Below the pieces are notes generated by a model. It ran no database searches and was not told where the DNA came from. It saw nothing but the letters and a program-made list of their open reading frames with translations. The position numbers were made by a program, and so were the translations under genes. Of a stretch of 64,000 bases of DNA, positions 11,255 through 21,854 are shown piece after piece. This stretch comes from Symsagittifera roscoffensis (lineage: Eukaryota > Xenacoelomorpha > Acoela > Convolutidae). How positions within the stretch are numbered: position 1 is the stretch's first letter; each line of letters begins with the position of its first letter. The stretch is taken from NCBI RefSeq assembly GCF_963678635.1, contig NC_087065.1:68574956-68638955 (forward strand). Reading direction: 5' to 3'.

Positions 11255-12631
11255 GTCCGATCCCGCTATGATGACCACCCTCGCTGCGGCTGGGTCCGCC
11301 CTGTCATAAACAGCTAAGGTTTTGGCCAGCTGCGTATTCCCGCAGGGTTTCCCGTATCTGGGATCGTTGGCCAGTTTCGTGCCTTCATACGCGGCTTCTG
11401 GTAATTCAATCTCCCTCGGATCCATCAGCTTGTCCACCACCCTCAACTGTGCTGGAGTGGCCACCCTAATCCTGGCAATGCTAGTTCGGTGTTTGGGAGG
11501 CTCCACTACGAATCCCGGACTCCCTAATGACTTGAGAGGTCTATAGTTAATGGGTCCCATCACCGATTTTGTGGGAATCCCAGTCAGATCCGCCGTCTCT
11601 GCTATTTTTGCTCTCGAGAAGTGTGTCTCGTGAGCCTTCAGCCAGTCCACACACTGGAGTCTGCCCAAGTCTTCGTGCGACACCTGCTCAAGACCCACAG
11701 CTTTCGCTAACTCTAGCCTGCACTCGAGGTCCTCCAGGTCCAGCTCCTTGACCTTCTCCTCATATTTCAACCTGTTGGTCTCCACTGGTTTCTCCGGCTT
11801 CTTCTTCTCCGCCACCACCACCGAGGATATTATCGATCCCTGGGGCGTTGATGACGTTGCCTCATCAGCCTCCATGGGCGCAGCGCCCGGCAACTTGGTT
11901 CGGCTATCCCTCGAACTGTCTCTAGAATCAGCCATCGCCCCCAAGCGGCTGGACAAAGCTCTCGAGTTGAAGAAAGGTGGATTTGGGGGTGGTCCGAACG
12001 TGACCTGTGCCGTCTCTAATAACTCTGTCTCCAACGCGTTTATGTGCCTTTGGAAGACGTCATTCAACCACTCCACCCCTCTGGGCCTATCAAAATGAAT
12101 CCCATCCGCAGATGCGTCGTCAGGGAAAGCAGATAGCTCCATTTGCTCGGCCACGTCCAACAGCCCAACGGGGAGGACGCTTCTTTTGTGTATCAGCCTG
12201 ATTATTTCATTCAGGTTTCGCACCTTTGTGTTCATCTCCATTGCATGTTGATCAGCTTTCATGTTGTAAGGGACGGTGCACACCGTAAGAATGGCCGGAT
12301 CCATTTGAATTCGCAATTCCTCGAGAATGCAGCTCATCTTGTCGTGCAGCCTCATCACCTTCCTTGCTTCCCCCCTAGACACGTCATTCGTCCCGATCAT
12401 CAGTGTCACCGTATATACTCTTGCTATACATAGCATCTCAAGTGTCGCTAACATCTGCGGCGTCGCGGCTCCAGCGAAGCTCAAGATTCCCGTTTGCCAA
12501 TGGGACTGGATCCGGGTCAACACCCGCAGCAAGCTGTCCCCTATGATCAAGTGGACCGCTCCTTCGGGCACACGTGGCTGCGTGAAGTATTCCACCCAAG
12601 CCGCGTTATGGAAGCAATCCCTCCTGTCCAT
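11255..12631 (-). pseudogene. ORF3 segment with GDSL/SGNH hydrolase domain, copy A
   Basis: Counted from the Met at 12631, this frame carries the SGNH landmarks: block I IIGDSLL with S33, a Gly in SFAGA for block II, IGTND with N82 for block III, and DGIHFD with D176 and H179 for block V. These are the catalytic Ser, oxyanion Gly/Asn and Asp-His pair of SGNH esterases/lipases. Related esterase domains are known in ORF1 of some CR1-group LINEs; here the domain sits in an LTR element downstream of pol. After the domain come a low-complexity linker and a charged helix that copy B lacks (about 270 bp). The frame is offset from the coiled-coil segment upstream by a frameshift near 12640. Confidence 0.75.
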
Positions 12632-13768
12632 CTGCGCCGTGCCTGTTCATCCGATTGTGCCTGTGGTATCTACCTTCCGTATTCTTTTTGTAACTCGAGA
12701 TTACCACACTCCTGACAGGTTGTTCCCCCCACGTCGATGGCAGGTCCACTCTTGCTGGACTCCCGCGATTCCTTAGTTGTAGCCGCTCGTGCAATTCTTT
12801 CAGTCGTGACGAGCTACCACTCACCTGTCTACTACCCGGGGTCGAACTTGGCGTATATCCAGGCAGCGCGACGTCCATCAACGGGCGTATTGCTTGTGTC
12901 TCTAGACCACGCAGGGAGGACGCTGATTCAGACGGTATCCACACCTCCAGCCCTTCGTTCATATGTTCTTGAGCAGCACGATCGAGGTTGAATCGTCCCT
13001 TCGACCTAGGAGCCTCATCCACCTCCATGCGTGACTCTGGCCTTGAGCCGGTCACCACCCGCTCTTTGGGCCTAGCCCCCTTCTGCATGTCGAGCTCGCG
13101 CTGTCGTTGTTGGATCCTTTCAAGCTCTGACTTCAGCTGCTCGCAATTGGCGGCATTCTCCCGCACCCTTTCTGCCTGTAGCTGTTCAGCTCTCATCATG
13201 TCCAGTTCCCTCCGCGCTTGATCCCTCTCAACTTTTGCCTGGTCTCTCTCGAGCACCGCTTGATCCCGGTCGAGGTTCGCCTCGTTTCTCTCCCACTGAG
13301 TCCTTTCAAGCTCTCTCTTCATGATGCTGACGTCCGGATATGCTTCCCCCGTCTGCTGTGCTCGAGACATCAATGGTGTCTTGCTCGTGCTCTGGCCCGT
13401 GGATCTGGCTGATGGTCTGGCCGGTAGTGGGAATTCCCCTGCTCCATACTCAGTGTTATTACTCAAGCCAGGGTTCCTTGCCAAATCGAACCCCCTTATT
13501 GCTCCATCCACGTTCCAAGACAGCCACCTGGTTTGCTCTTGATTAGATATCCCATCGGTGGTGTATCCCACCATCCCACCATCAAAACTGCTTCTGTCGC
13601 AGACTCCCGACACTCGCCCTCATCCTCGAACTGGAGGATGGCGTTCAACATCACTGCCATTCTCTCATCCACTTGAGTATAATCCAGGTCCCTCAGACGT
13701 CTGTATAATTCGTCAAGTGTGGGTTTTTTCAAAGCCGTTGGCATGGACTTCCAGAATAGATCTGCCAT
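12606..13768 (-). pseudogene. ORF3 N-terminal coiled-coil segment, copy A
   Basis: The start ATG (13768-13766) is shared with copy B (41122); both begin MAD-FWKSMP. A frameshift caused by a small duplication near 13560-13575 moves the reading to the 13613-12606 frame. The middle is a strong coiled coil with tandem LERDQ/VERDQ-type heptads at about 13130-13310, then a Pro/Ser-rich linker. This would be the oligomerising head of the ORF3 protein. The copy B counterpart is 41122-42084. Confidence 0.75.
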
Positions 13769-14210
13769 TTCCGTAATTTCCAAATGATCTTGAGTATTGA
13801 GTTCTACCTGAGCAACTTGAGTATTACCTGAGCAACTTGAGTATTACCTCTTGAGGTGTCGTTCAACTTGTGTTCTCTTTCTTCAATTGAATACAGTTGA
13901 GTAGTCAATTTGACTTTACCAAAACAATCTGAAAATAACACTCCATTTTTAGACTAGCAGGTGGTGTTCCTAACCTAAAAACCCCCTTTACTATTATTGT
14001 TAAAACCCTTTCCTTTCCGTCCTATTTAAAATAGTTCAATTGGAAATTTTCTAAAAACATGCAGATTCATTTTATGTTTTAGCACCATCAATCATTTAAA
14101 ATGTTAATTGTCATGCCAATCACCTCTAAAATTCTCTACCTGTTTTGTACCCCCACACCTAACTCGAGATTCTTCCCTCATGCCCAACTCAAGACCCCCG
14201 CGTACCCGAC
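13769..14210 (-). other. spacer between pol/macro region and ORF3, copy A
   Basis: About 440 bp with no frame conserved with copy B (40640-41121). Near 13785-13860 it holds short direct repeats built around ACCTGAGCAACTTGAGTATT. ORF3 must be expressed across this gap by a subgenomic or spliced RNA or by reinitiation; I see no clear splice signal. Confidence 0.6.
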
Positions 14211-14857
14211 TCAGGCGATGCTCAAGTAGTATTTCTTGTGAAGATGCACCATTATCTCAGTTTCTGCGAAGACCACGTGTAGGATAGCGTACAATTCCCT
14301 TGGGCTCAATTTCCCCCTGTTTGGGTCATACACCGGCATTGAGATTTCCGTTATCCCTCTTTCAATCATGAAGTCTCGTAGTCTCGTTAGTGCCAACATC
14401 ACGTGTTCAGGATCGATCGTGTTTCTGTCATTGACCCTCGTCACTAGGAAGCACAGATATTTGCCCGGGACTTGTGCTACTGATGGTGGAAGCGCGGCCA
14501 TTCCTCCCAGTCCCGGTCTCTGTCTAAACAGAAACTCCACGTTCTGCTATTCTCTCTTGAAGTCTGCTTCCAGTCTTGATTTGAAACTCATGTCCGCCGT
14601 GATACAGATTGCGCTAGTCCTGTCTGACAGAATGAAGTCACTATCCGTTATCAGGATATTTTCTGAGTATTCGTTTGGTATTTCAAACTTCGTTTTGAAA
14701 TTCCGTCCTATGGTAGGCTCGGCCTCCTCCCCTTCCAGCTCCAGTCCGCACTTTTCTCTCACTTCTCTGAGTTTCTTTATCATCAAATTTTTGGTGTGGG
14801 TAAGTCCTACCCCCACTCCCCGGACAAAAATATTTATCGACGTCCCCGTCGATGATG
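14211..14857 (-). pseudogene. macro-domain-like C-terminal region of Pol, copy A
   Basis: About 200 codons match 40034-40639 of copy B. A TAG at 14541-14543 replaces a Tyr codon; the frame is otherwise shared. The pattern resembles ALC1/TARG1-type macro domains: an ICITADMSFKSR segment, GLGGMAALP before a KYLCFLVTRV strand, a long helix (VMLALTRLRDFM) and ISMP before the last strand-helix unit. In TARG1 the loop after that strand holds the catalytic Asp; here it reads YDPNRGKLSP with Gly at that place, so classic hydrolase activity is uncertain. There is no ATG at the domain start, and in copy A the integrase-tail frame runs into it through a linker (FVRGVGVGL). It was therefore probably the C-terminal part of Pol. 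Confidence 0.5.
14814..14825 (-). promoter_or_regulatory. internal purine tract matching the 3' PPT, copy A
   Basis: The minus strand reads GTCCGGGGAGTG, one base different from the tract beside the 3' LTR. It lies just upstream of the macro-like region and is conserved at 40025-40036 in copy B. It could be a central polypurine tract; this is inference. Confidence 0.35.
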
Positions 14858-17098
14858 CTAGATCTGAATTATCTGGCGGAATATATCGAGCGGACTGTCT
14901 GTTGCCGTCCAGCCGAAAAGAGGATCCTCCGTTTTCATGTACTTCCCCGCTGATATGTCAACTTGCTGTATGCTCTGTCCTTCCTTTCTTTCGTTCTTGA
15001 CATCGCGCATCCATTCTAATATCCTCAAGTTCGTATTTTCCCTCCTCTCTATCTCGCTCTGTTCTAAATCCGTCTCCCGCTCCGGCGTCGAGTAGTCTTC
15101 CTGTGGATAGTGTTCATTATCATTGATGATCTGGGCTTTATCTTGTCGATCAGGAAATCGTCCCCGTATCTGTTGTACCTCATGCCTGTGCGTTTGCGAT
15201 TGCCACTCCTTGTCCCCGCTGGTATTGACAAGTCTGGTTCTGTCCACTTCGGCACCTCACCTTGATCCGGATCGTTCCAATCTTCTTCCACAAAAGATTC
15301 CGCTTCAGAGTCCGCGTCTATTTTTTCATTGTCATCCAAACTCAAGTTTTCTTTGCCATCATTTTTATCTCTGGTGCCTTTCTCGTTCACTTCACATGCT
15401 GGTTCCACCAGTAGGTACTCTAGTCCATCCATGTCTTTTGGTACACACCAGTCCTCTGGGGATGGGATATGAGGCTTCAGGTTCTCATAATGTGCTGCTC
15501 GCCCAGTACTCAAGCGGTAGAACCGTCCTTGTTGATGTACTTCAGTTATCATGAATGGTCCTCTCCATTTCTTGAGTAGTTTCTTCGTCCCTTTGGGCGG
15601 TATCACATTCTGGAAAACCCACACATACTGGCCCACTTCATATGGCCTCGCCTGTAAAATTTTTTCATCATATTTATTGCGCTGTCTCATTTGTGCGTGC
15701 GCAGTGTTCCTCCTGCACAGCTCGTTAATTTCCTGCTGTCTCCTGATCGCCTCTTTCACGTAAGTTTGAGGCGACGTCCTCTTTCCTTCATACTCCGGGT
15801 AAAAGAACGTCAGGGGCATCGCTCTCTCTTTGCCTGTCAACATCATGAATGGGCTGATTCCAGTCGTTGAGTGTTGAGTACTGTTGTATGCCCCTACGAC
15901 TTGAGGCAGATACTTATCCCAGTCCGTCATGTATCTAGAGCAGTATACCCTCAGCATGTTCACCAACGTTCTATTCTGTCTCTCTACCAGTCCGTTGGTC
16001 TGAGGGTGGTAGGTATTTGAGTGTGCTTGAGCTATGTGTGACCTCTTCATTAATTCCTTAGTCAAGTCCCCCACAAAGGCTTTGCCGTTGTCTGACTGAA
16101 AAGTCATTGGACAACCATACCTTGATATCCAATGGGTTATCAAGTGGTCACAAGTCTCCTCTGCTGAAGCTGTTTGACACGGCACCGCCTCTGCCAGCTT
16201 TGTGAAGTGATCAATTATAACCAGTATCTGGTTATACCCTGAGTCCGTCATACAGATCTTCTGATGGTCTATTTGCACCACTTCATTAAATTCCGAGCTT
16301 TCCACCGACTTGAGTGGGAATTTCATCTTCCTGGGGTCTTTCACTTGCAAACATACCAGGCATACATTCACCCACCTCTCACAGGCTTTCCTCAATCCTG
16401 GCCAATCGAACCTGTGAAGTATTCTTTGTTGCACTTTGTCTATCCCCTGGTGCCCCATTTGATCATGTGATCTGAACAGCACCTCTGTCTGATATAATTG
16501 TGGTAGCATGATGAGGTTGTGCTTGTGTAATATCTTGTCTTCTTCTTTTCTCTTGCATGCTACAACCCCATCAGCCGTGTGATAGAGTAACTCTTTCCTC
16601 TCTTTGTAGAACTGGCTCAGGATCTTGTAGCTGTCTTCCTCAAGTTCCCCTTTCTCCTTAGACCCCGTTCGGATCCATTTGGAGAGATTGCTTGTCATCT
16701 TGTCATTCTTCTGGGCTCTTACCAGGTCCGACAGCCTGTATCTCGCTCTGACATGTTCCTTCAGCGCCATGATCTGCCCATTCATCTCCCCAGGGTTGTG
16801 GACGTCGTCATTCAGCTTCACGCATACTATCCTCCTCACCACCTTCATGTCGTCTTCCGGCACCAGATTTGTTCTCACATTCGAATTGCATGATAGCTCC
16901 CTGAATGGATTCCTCGAAACTGCAATCCTTTCAAGTTCTTCACCACCTCGTATCTCCTGCATGTCCAAGTTGAAGGTTCCTGAGGACGGATCTGTTTGTA
17001 GCTCCCTGTCGTGGTGTCTAATCTTTTCTTCTGCCAATATCATGCAGAGACTATCTTGATTGTCACTGCTCGCTTCCGAATCCACATCCCACATTTCA

Positions 17099-17110
17099 CA
17101 CTCCCCGGAC
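17099..17110 (-). promoter_or_regulatory. internal PPT-like tract in integrase linker, copy A
   Basis: The minus strand reads GTCCGGGGAGTG, inside codons for SGE. The conserved partner is 37686-37697. A second near-copy lies 54 bp away. Confidence 0.3.
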
Positions 17111-17152
17111 AAATTTTCTCCTTCAGTGTTTTCTTCTTCTGTGGACGTGGAC

Positions 17153-17164
17153 CGCTCCCCGGAC
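17153..17164 (-). promoter_or_regulatory. second internal PPT-like tract in integrase linker, copy A
   Basis: The minus strand reads GTCCGGGGAGCG. The conserved partner is 37632-37643 (GTCCGGGGAGTG). It is read in the same frame as the neighbouring tract but in a different frame from the tract before the macro-like region. Confidence 0.3.
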
Positions 17165-17181
17165 TCTTGACCTGGTCCCAT

Positions 17182-18179
17182 TTATACAGCTTCTTCCTTG
17201 AATTCCACTCTCTTTCTCCTGACTCTAGTCTGTTCAAGTAATTCAGCTGGGATCTTTTCAACCAGTGACTGCACCACTTCCTTCCCATCTAGATTAGTTA
17301 CCTTCGAGGTGTTTCTATCACTAGCTGTCCCGTTCTTCCGCAGTATTGTGACATCAGGTTCCTCTCTACAGTTTTCTTGAATCAAGGGCTTATCATCTGC
17401 TAGTCTCTCGAGTAACCCCTTTAAGTCCTCGTCTATTTGTGCTTCCCCCGTTTCTACTTGGTTGAGATCGTAGCCTTTTGCTTTGAGCGTCTCCCTCACG
17501 ATCTTTGACTTAAGCATTATTCCTATAGGCATCCCTCGGTTCTTTCTTAAGATTGTTTTTTTTTTGTGGTTTCCTTTGGTAACTCGGGGTGATCTTCTAT
17601 CGGTTTGCCTGATTTGTCCAACCATCTCGTGAGAGGAAGACTGTCATACGTTTCCTTGTCCATGAAGGAGACACCATCTTTGATTTCAGATCTATCTGCC
17701 TCCCTCTGTTCTTGTCTCTCGTAGAACTCCGTCTTCTTGCTCAAGCTGTCAGCATTTTGATGTTTTTCTCGTGTTCTGTGCTCAATTATCATATTGTATC
17801 CGTCCAGGCGAACTTTCCACCTCCCAATGTAACTTTGGTCCATTGAGTACGTTTTCAGCCATCTTAGTGCCCGGTTGTCGACTCGCAACTTGAATGGCTC
17901 GCTGCCTAGGTATGCCCTATATTTCTCGACAAAGGTAACCACAGCGAACATCTCTGCTTTCGGTGCTCCGTACTTCATTTCCGTGTCACTTAGGACTTTG
18001 CTCCCGTACGCTATCGGTCTCAAGACTGTCTTCCCGTTCCACTCTTGTTCTTGGTGGAGAATTCCAGATATCGCTACTACCGACGCGTCCGTATCCAGTA
18101 CGTACATCCCCTTCTCTGTTGGCATCCCTAGTACTGGTGCCTCGCACAACTTTGACAAATTCCCTATAGTAGTTTGCAA
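17182..18179 (-). pseudogene. Pol RNase H and linker, copy A
   Basis: The 18179-17547 frame carries the RNase H landmarks LDTDAS (D31), KAEMFAVV, VDNRAL and HQNADSLS in the usual order, so it would degrade the RNA strand during reverse transcription. A frameshift in a run of T near 17555-17570 moves to the 17625-17182 frame, a charged linker leading to integrase. About 105 bp between the RT thumb and RNase H that copy B retains are deleted near 18165. Confidence 0.88.
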
Positions 18180-19683
18180 AACCCAGAAAGCTCATCAATT
18201 GGTGTTCCGTTTTCGGCGATTTCCAAGTTAGGACTGCCTCTACCGCGTCTGGATCTGGTCTGATGCCGTGTTTGTCCACCATCCTGCCCAAGTATTTTAT
18301 CGAGTCCTTGAGTATCTCACACTTTGATGGTTTGCACTTCAGCCCCGACCTCCTCATACACGCAAATACTTCGTCGAGTCTCTCAATGTGGTCCTCTAGT
18401 GTGGGTGTCGCTATTACCACGTCATCCACATAGCACATTACCAGATTGCCGTACTTCTTCGTCACGCCTATCAGCGCGTGTGCCATCAACCGCTAGAACG
18501 TGGCTGTGGCATTGCAAAGTCCAAACGGCATCCGTTTCCATTGAAACAGACCCAACTCGCAGGCAAACCCTGTCTTGTCCCTGTCCTGCTTCAGCGGTAC
18601 CTGCCAAAAAGCCGAGCCTAAATCAAGAGTCGTAAAAAATTTTGCATCACCTAACTTCGAGAGGCTCTCATCAATCCTAGGTATGGGATAGGCATCCTTC
18701 ACCGTGACGGAGTTCAGGTATCGAAAGTTACAACAAAACCTTAACTGGTCGCCTTTCTTTTTGGCCATCACTACTCCACACGCCCACGGTGATTTGGATG
18801 GTTCTATCATGTCATACTCTAGTAGCGTTTCAATCTCCTTCCTACACGCATCCGATTTGTGTGGGGTCACGCGCCTCGCCCCCTCCCAGTGCGGTACTGC
18901 GTTTTCCTCAAGTTTTATTTCATGTTCAACGAAATTACAACACCCGATGTCTGCTTTATGTCTTGAAAAAACTTCTTCGTTCCGCTCTAGTACGTCCTTG
19001 ATGGCTTCGAGCTGTTCGTCCGTGAACTTGCCTCTTAAGTGTTCAATATCCGGTAGAACCGGTTTATCACCCTGTATTTCGTCTAATGTGGGCCGTTCCG
19101 GGAAATTCGAACAGCTCGATAGTCCATCGTCCGTCTCTGACTTAAGTGACTTCACAAGATCTGTTGAATCTTTTTTATTATTTAATCGTCTCAAGATACA
19201 AATTTTGTCCCTATGATCGGGACAATCAACGACTTCATTTTGTTTATGGTTTTCCGTCATTTCATATCGAGTTTTAACAGGTAAAGCATATCCCAGTTTC
19301 CTCCCCCTCTGTATCGTGATTGGCATGTCAAGGGTATTCAGCAAGACACTCACGCAGAGGCCGCTCTTCGTAATCGAGAAGGATCTTCCTAAAACAGCAG
19401 CACTTTGACTATTTGGATTTGGGACTACGCATACCTGCTTGTTGTCACTTAGTTCATTGTAATTTTTCATTCGTAAGCTTACAATCGCCGCCTCGTTCGC
19501 CTTTAGCCTCACCCTCCTACTCAAGAATACCGGTGCTTTGGTTTCATTTGCCATTATTAAATTTACCGGTTTGATTGCGTACCTCCTATCCGGGTTCCGT
19601 ATCCTGAACATTGCGTTGTTTAGATCAATCGCTACATCAAAGTTCCTGATAAAGTCTCTGCCCAAAATAAATTGGTCAGACAT
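17986..19683 (-). pseudogene. Pol reverse transcriptase, copy A
   Basis: The frame 19683-18493 covers the protease-RT linker and RT fingers/palm: DMIEPSKSPWACGVV, YPIPRIDE, LDLGSAFWQVPL and FGLCNATATF. A TAG at 18493-18495 then replaces a Gln codon of copy B. The frame continues unshifted at 18489-17986 with the active-site YVDD and the FLGFANYYREF thumb motif typical of Ty3/gypsy RT. After that, a deletion throws it out of phase with RNase H. This is the polymerase that copies the element RNA to DNA; copy A cannot make it whole. Confidence 0.92.
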
Positions 19684-21076
19684 CTAGGTTTTCTACCACA
19701 AGAAAGCTCATCCACAGGTTACGTTCCCCCAGATTGAGGGCTATTATCGGCGTTCTGCCCAACACCCGCAGGGCCCCTTTGTTCGCAGCTGACAACCGTA
19801 TTCTCGAATCTATCAAATCATCTTTGTTGAAGCCCATTCTTTCCCAAGTTTCGATTGGTATGACACTCAAGACTGCTCCCGTATCGAGTAACCCACGTAA
19901 CTGAGTCTTTTTGCCACTTATGTCTAACACGTGTCCTGTCACATCTGCCTCTGTCCCGATGTGCATCGCATCTTCTTCAAGCATGGCGCAGTGTCCGATC
20001 GATCTCACTTTCAACTCTTCTCTTCCCACGTAGATTTGCCCAATTAGGTCTTCATCACATGTTATCATTGTTTTGGTATAGATGTTGATTCCATCTATAT
20101 TTAGTATCACTTCATGTGGACCATAAGCTTCTGTGTACCTGTTATCAACACGTACCGACTTGCTACCCCCTCTCGTGAGTAGTGCTCTCAACGCTCTAGA
20201 AGTCGTTTGTGGGCTTATACAACTCAAGTAATCTGCGTACACATCAATGTGCATTATTGTCTGGTCACTTGGTTCGCTCAAGTTTCTCGTTACTTCGTGG
20301 CCGCCCACAGTGATTATTGACCTTATTCTTGCCCCAATCTTTGTTATGCCAAATGGCTTTCCTGTAACCATTTTTACCGTGTTGCAATTTCCATTTTTTG
20401 TCGACCCCTCAGCAGCTTCTGGTATTGTCTGTGAGCAACTTAATGCTTCGTTCATCTTCTGTCTTTGGATTTCTTGCTTCAGTCGTTGTTCTATTTCTTT
20501 CGCTGCTAGGTCTTGTTTCACTTTGTTGATGGCCTCCGCTGCCGCCTTCTCATAATCTATTTCTTGTGCGTTCTTCGCCGTGGCCTCTACTGCACTATTA
20601 CATTGTGTTACAGCTTTTACTGTTTTCGTCGGTAGCTCCGCATTTGGTCTTTCTAGGTTTTTCGTCTCAAATTCACCTTGTCTGTTTCTTTGGTTCTGCA
20701 CTGCTGCTAGCGCCAACTTGTGTTTTGGATGACTCTGGTTGTTGACCGCTTCCCAAAACAACGGACAATCCATCCTGAAGTGCCCCTCTTGGTTGCAGAA
20801 GAAGCATCTTGCACCTATTTTGATGATCAAGCCACTATAGAACACGTAATCTTCCATCTGGCTCATATCTTCTTCATCGGGTGCATATCCCAAACTCTTC
20901 ATGCCCTGTTTGTATGTCGTGCAATCCGCCACATGATGATCCGCCGACCCGCAGTTAGCACATGACCTGCGTTTGTCCATGTCATCTCTGGGCTTGTACC
21001 ATGACGACCTCTGTGGCTGACTTCCCCCTTGTGTGTTCCTGTTGTCTGAGTACGAGTATTTCTTGGGTTTCATCAC
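19676..21076 (-). pseudogene. Gag-Pro: two CCHC zinc knuckles and aspartic protease, copy A
   Basis: The 466-codon open frame has no ATG at its beginning and is the middle of Gag-Pol. Two CX2CX4HX4C knuckles (C39/C42/H47/C52 and C91/C94/H99/C104) would bind genomic RNA. A long Lys/Glu-rich helix follows, then the retropepsin motif LLDTGAVLSVIP (Asp near 398) and a later VLGRTPI strand. A 2-bp deletion near 19683, relative to copy B, ends the frame just before the ILGRDF motif. Confidence 0.9.
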
Positions 21077-21854
21077 CTTTACTCAGTTGACTTCTGCCTC
21101 ATCTCTTCTGGAGTTGGTGCACTGTCTTTCGACAATGTGTAGTACGTTGCTAACATCGTTCTCAATTCATCACTCTTCACCCCATCAATGAACTTTGAGG
21201 CGATACTGAAGTTCCTTCGATTGGTAGATTCTTCCGGGTCACTCCTTCTTCTCAAGCTCTCATGATCATCTAGTAACCTGTCAATCGATTCATCGTCTCG
21301 TTCCTCTTCTCAAATCGCATCATCGCTTGATGACCCTTCATGCCTGAGCCGAATCTATTTAACAATATTTCAAAGATTTTGTCCGCTGTGTCGCGTTCCT
21401 CTTCTTTCTTCGCAACCACGCATTTCAATGCCGTGCCTTCCAGATTGCTCAGTATCGCTGTGCATGCTTGCCTCTCATCGTTCAAGTTGTCTTGTTCTAA
21501 GTGCAACCTCATGACTTCTACCCAAGTGTCAATACATCCATCTGAATCATCTTTGAACTCCTTCGGTTTATTGAAAGTGTTCCTGGATTTGTTGCCTCCT
21601 CTGTCACTCGAGTCGGTGTTCCTCGTGGCGAAGGCTTCTAGCGTCCTGTTCATCATTTCCCAGGTGCTTGCCCAAGTCATGGCATCCGGTCCCACGTTTT
21701 TTTGAGTCGTGGAGTCCCCTGGACCACTGGTTGTGTTCACTGTTCCATTCTTTATAATGGACCTGGCCCCCACCTGTGCCGTAATCGCGGCCTCCCGGGT
21801 TGCTGGTAACGGTGTTGAATGTCGTTTGTTCCTTTGAGGCTCCACGAAGTCCAT
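21077..21854 (-). pseudogene. Gag capsid-like region, copy A
   Basis: The 21854-21270 frame (194 codons) has the helical pattern of a Ty3-type Gag capsid: WVEVMRLHLEQDN, AILSNLEGTA and a Phe/Arg-rich RFG segment. Frameshifts near 21855 and 21295 separate it from the coiled-coil head and from the zinc-knuckle frame; the shared frame resumes as SLRRRSDPEE at about 21250. It would form the particle shell. Confidence 0.75.

Larger units (their letters stand above)
14858..17181 (-). pseudogene. Pol integrase region, copy A
   Basis: The main frame (17181-15064, 705 codons) is a Ty3/gypsy integrase. It has an acidic N-terminal linker, a zinc-binding HHCC (RSHDQMGH then CLVC), and a catalytic core with D305 (VQIDHQ), D364 (QSDNGK) and E400 (LVERQ). 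The 35-residue gap between D364 and E400 is the standard DD35E spacing. A GPY/F-like module (WRGPFMI) follows. It would insert the element cDNA. A frameshift near 15120-15160 moves the tail to the 15247-14858 frame, which leads on toward the macro-like region. Upstream, an in-frame TAA (17182-17184) separates it from the rest of Pol; copy B reads through there. The catalytic residues are all present, but Pol as a whole is broken. Confidence 0.92.

Noticed and set aside
13769-14210. An envelope gene downstream of pol
   Set aside because: No signal peptide, furin-type site or transmembrane anchor was found in the macro-like region or ORF3; the hydrophobic patches are short and isolated.
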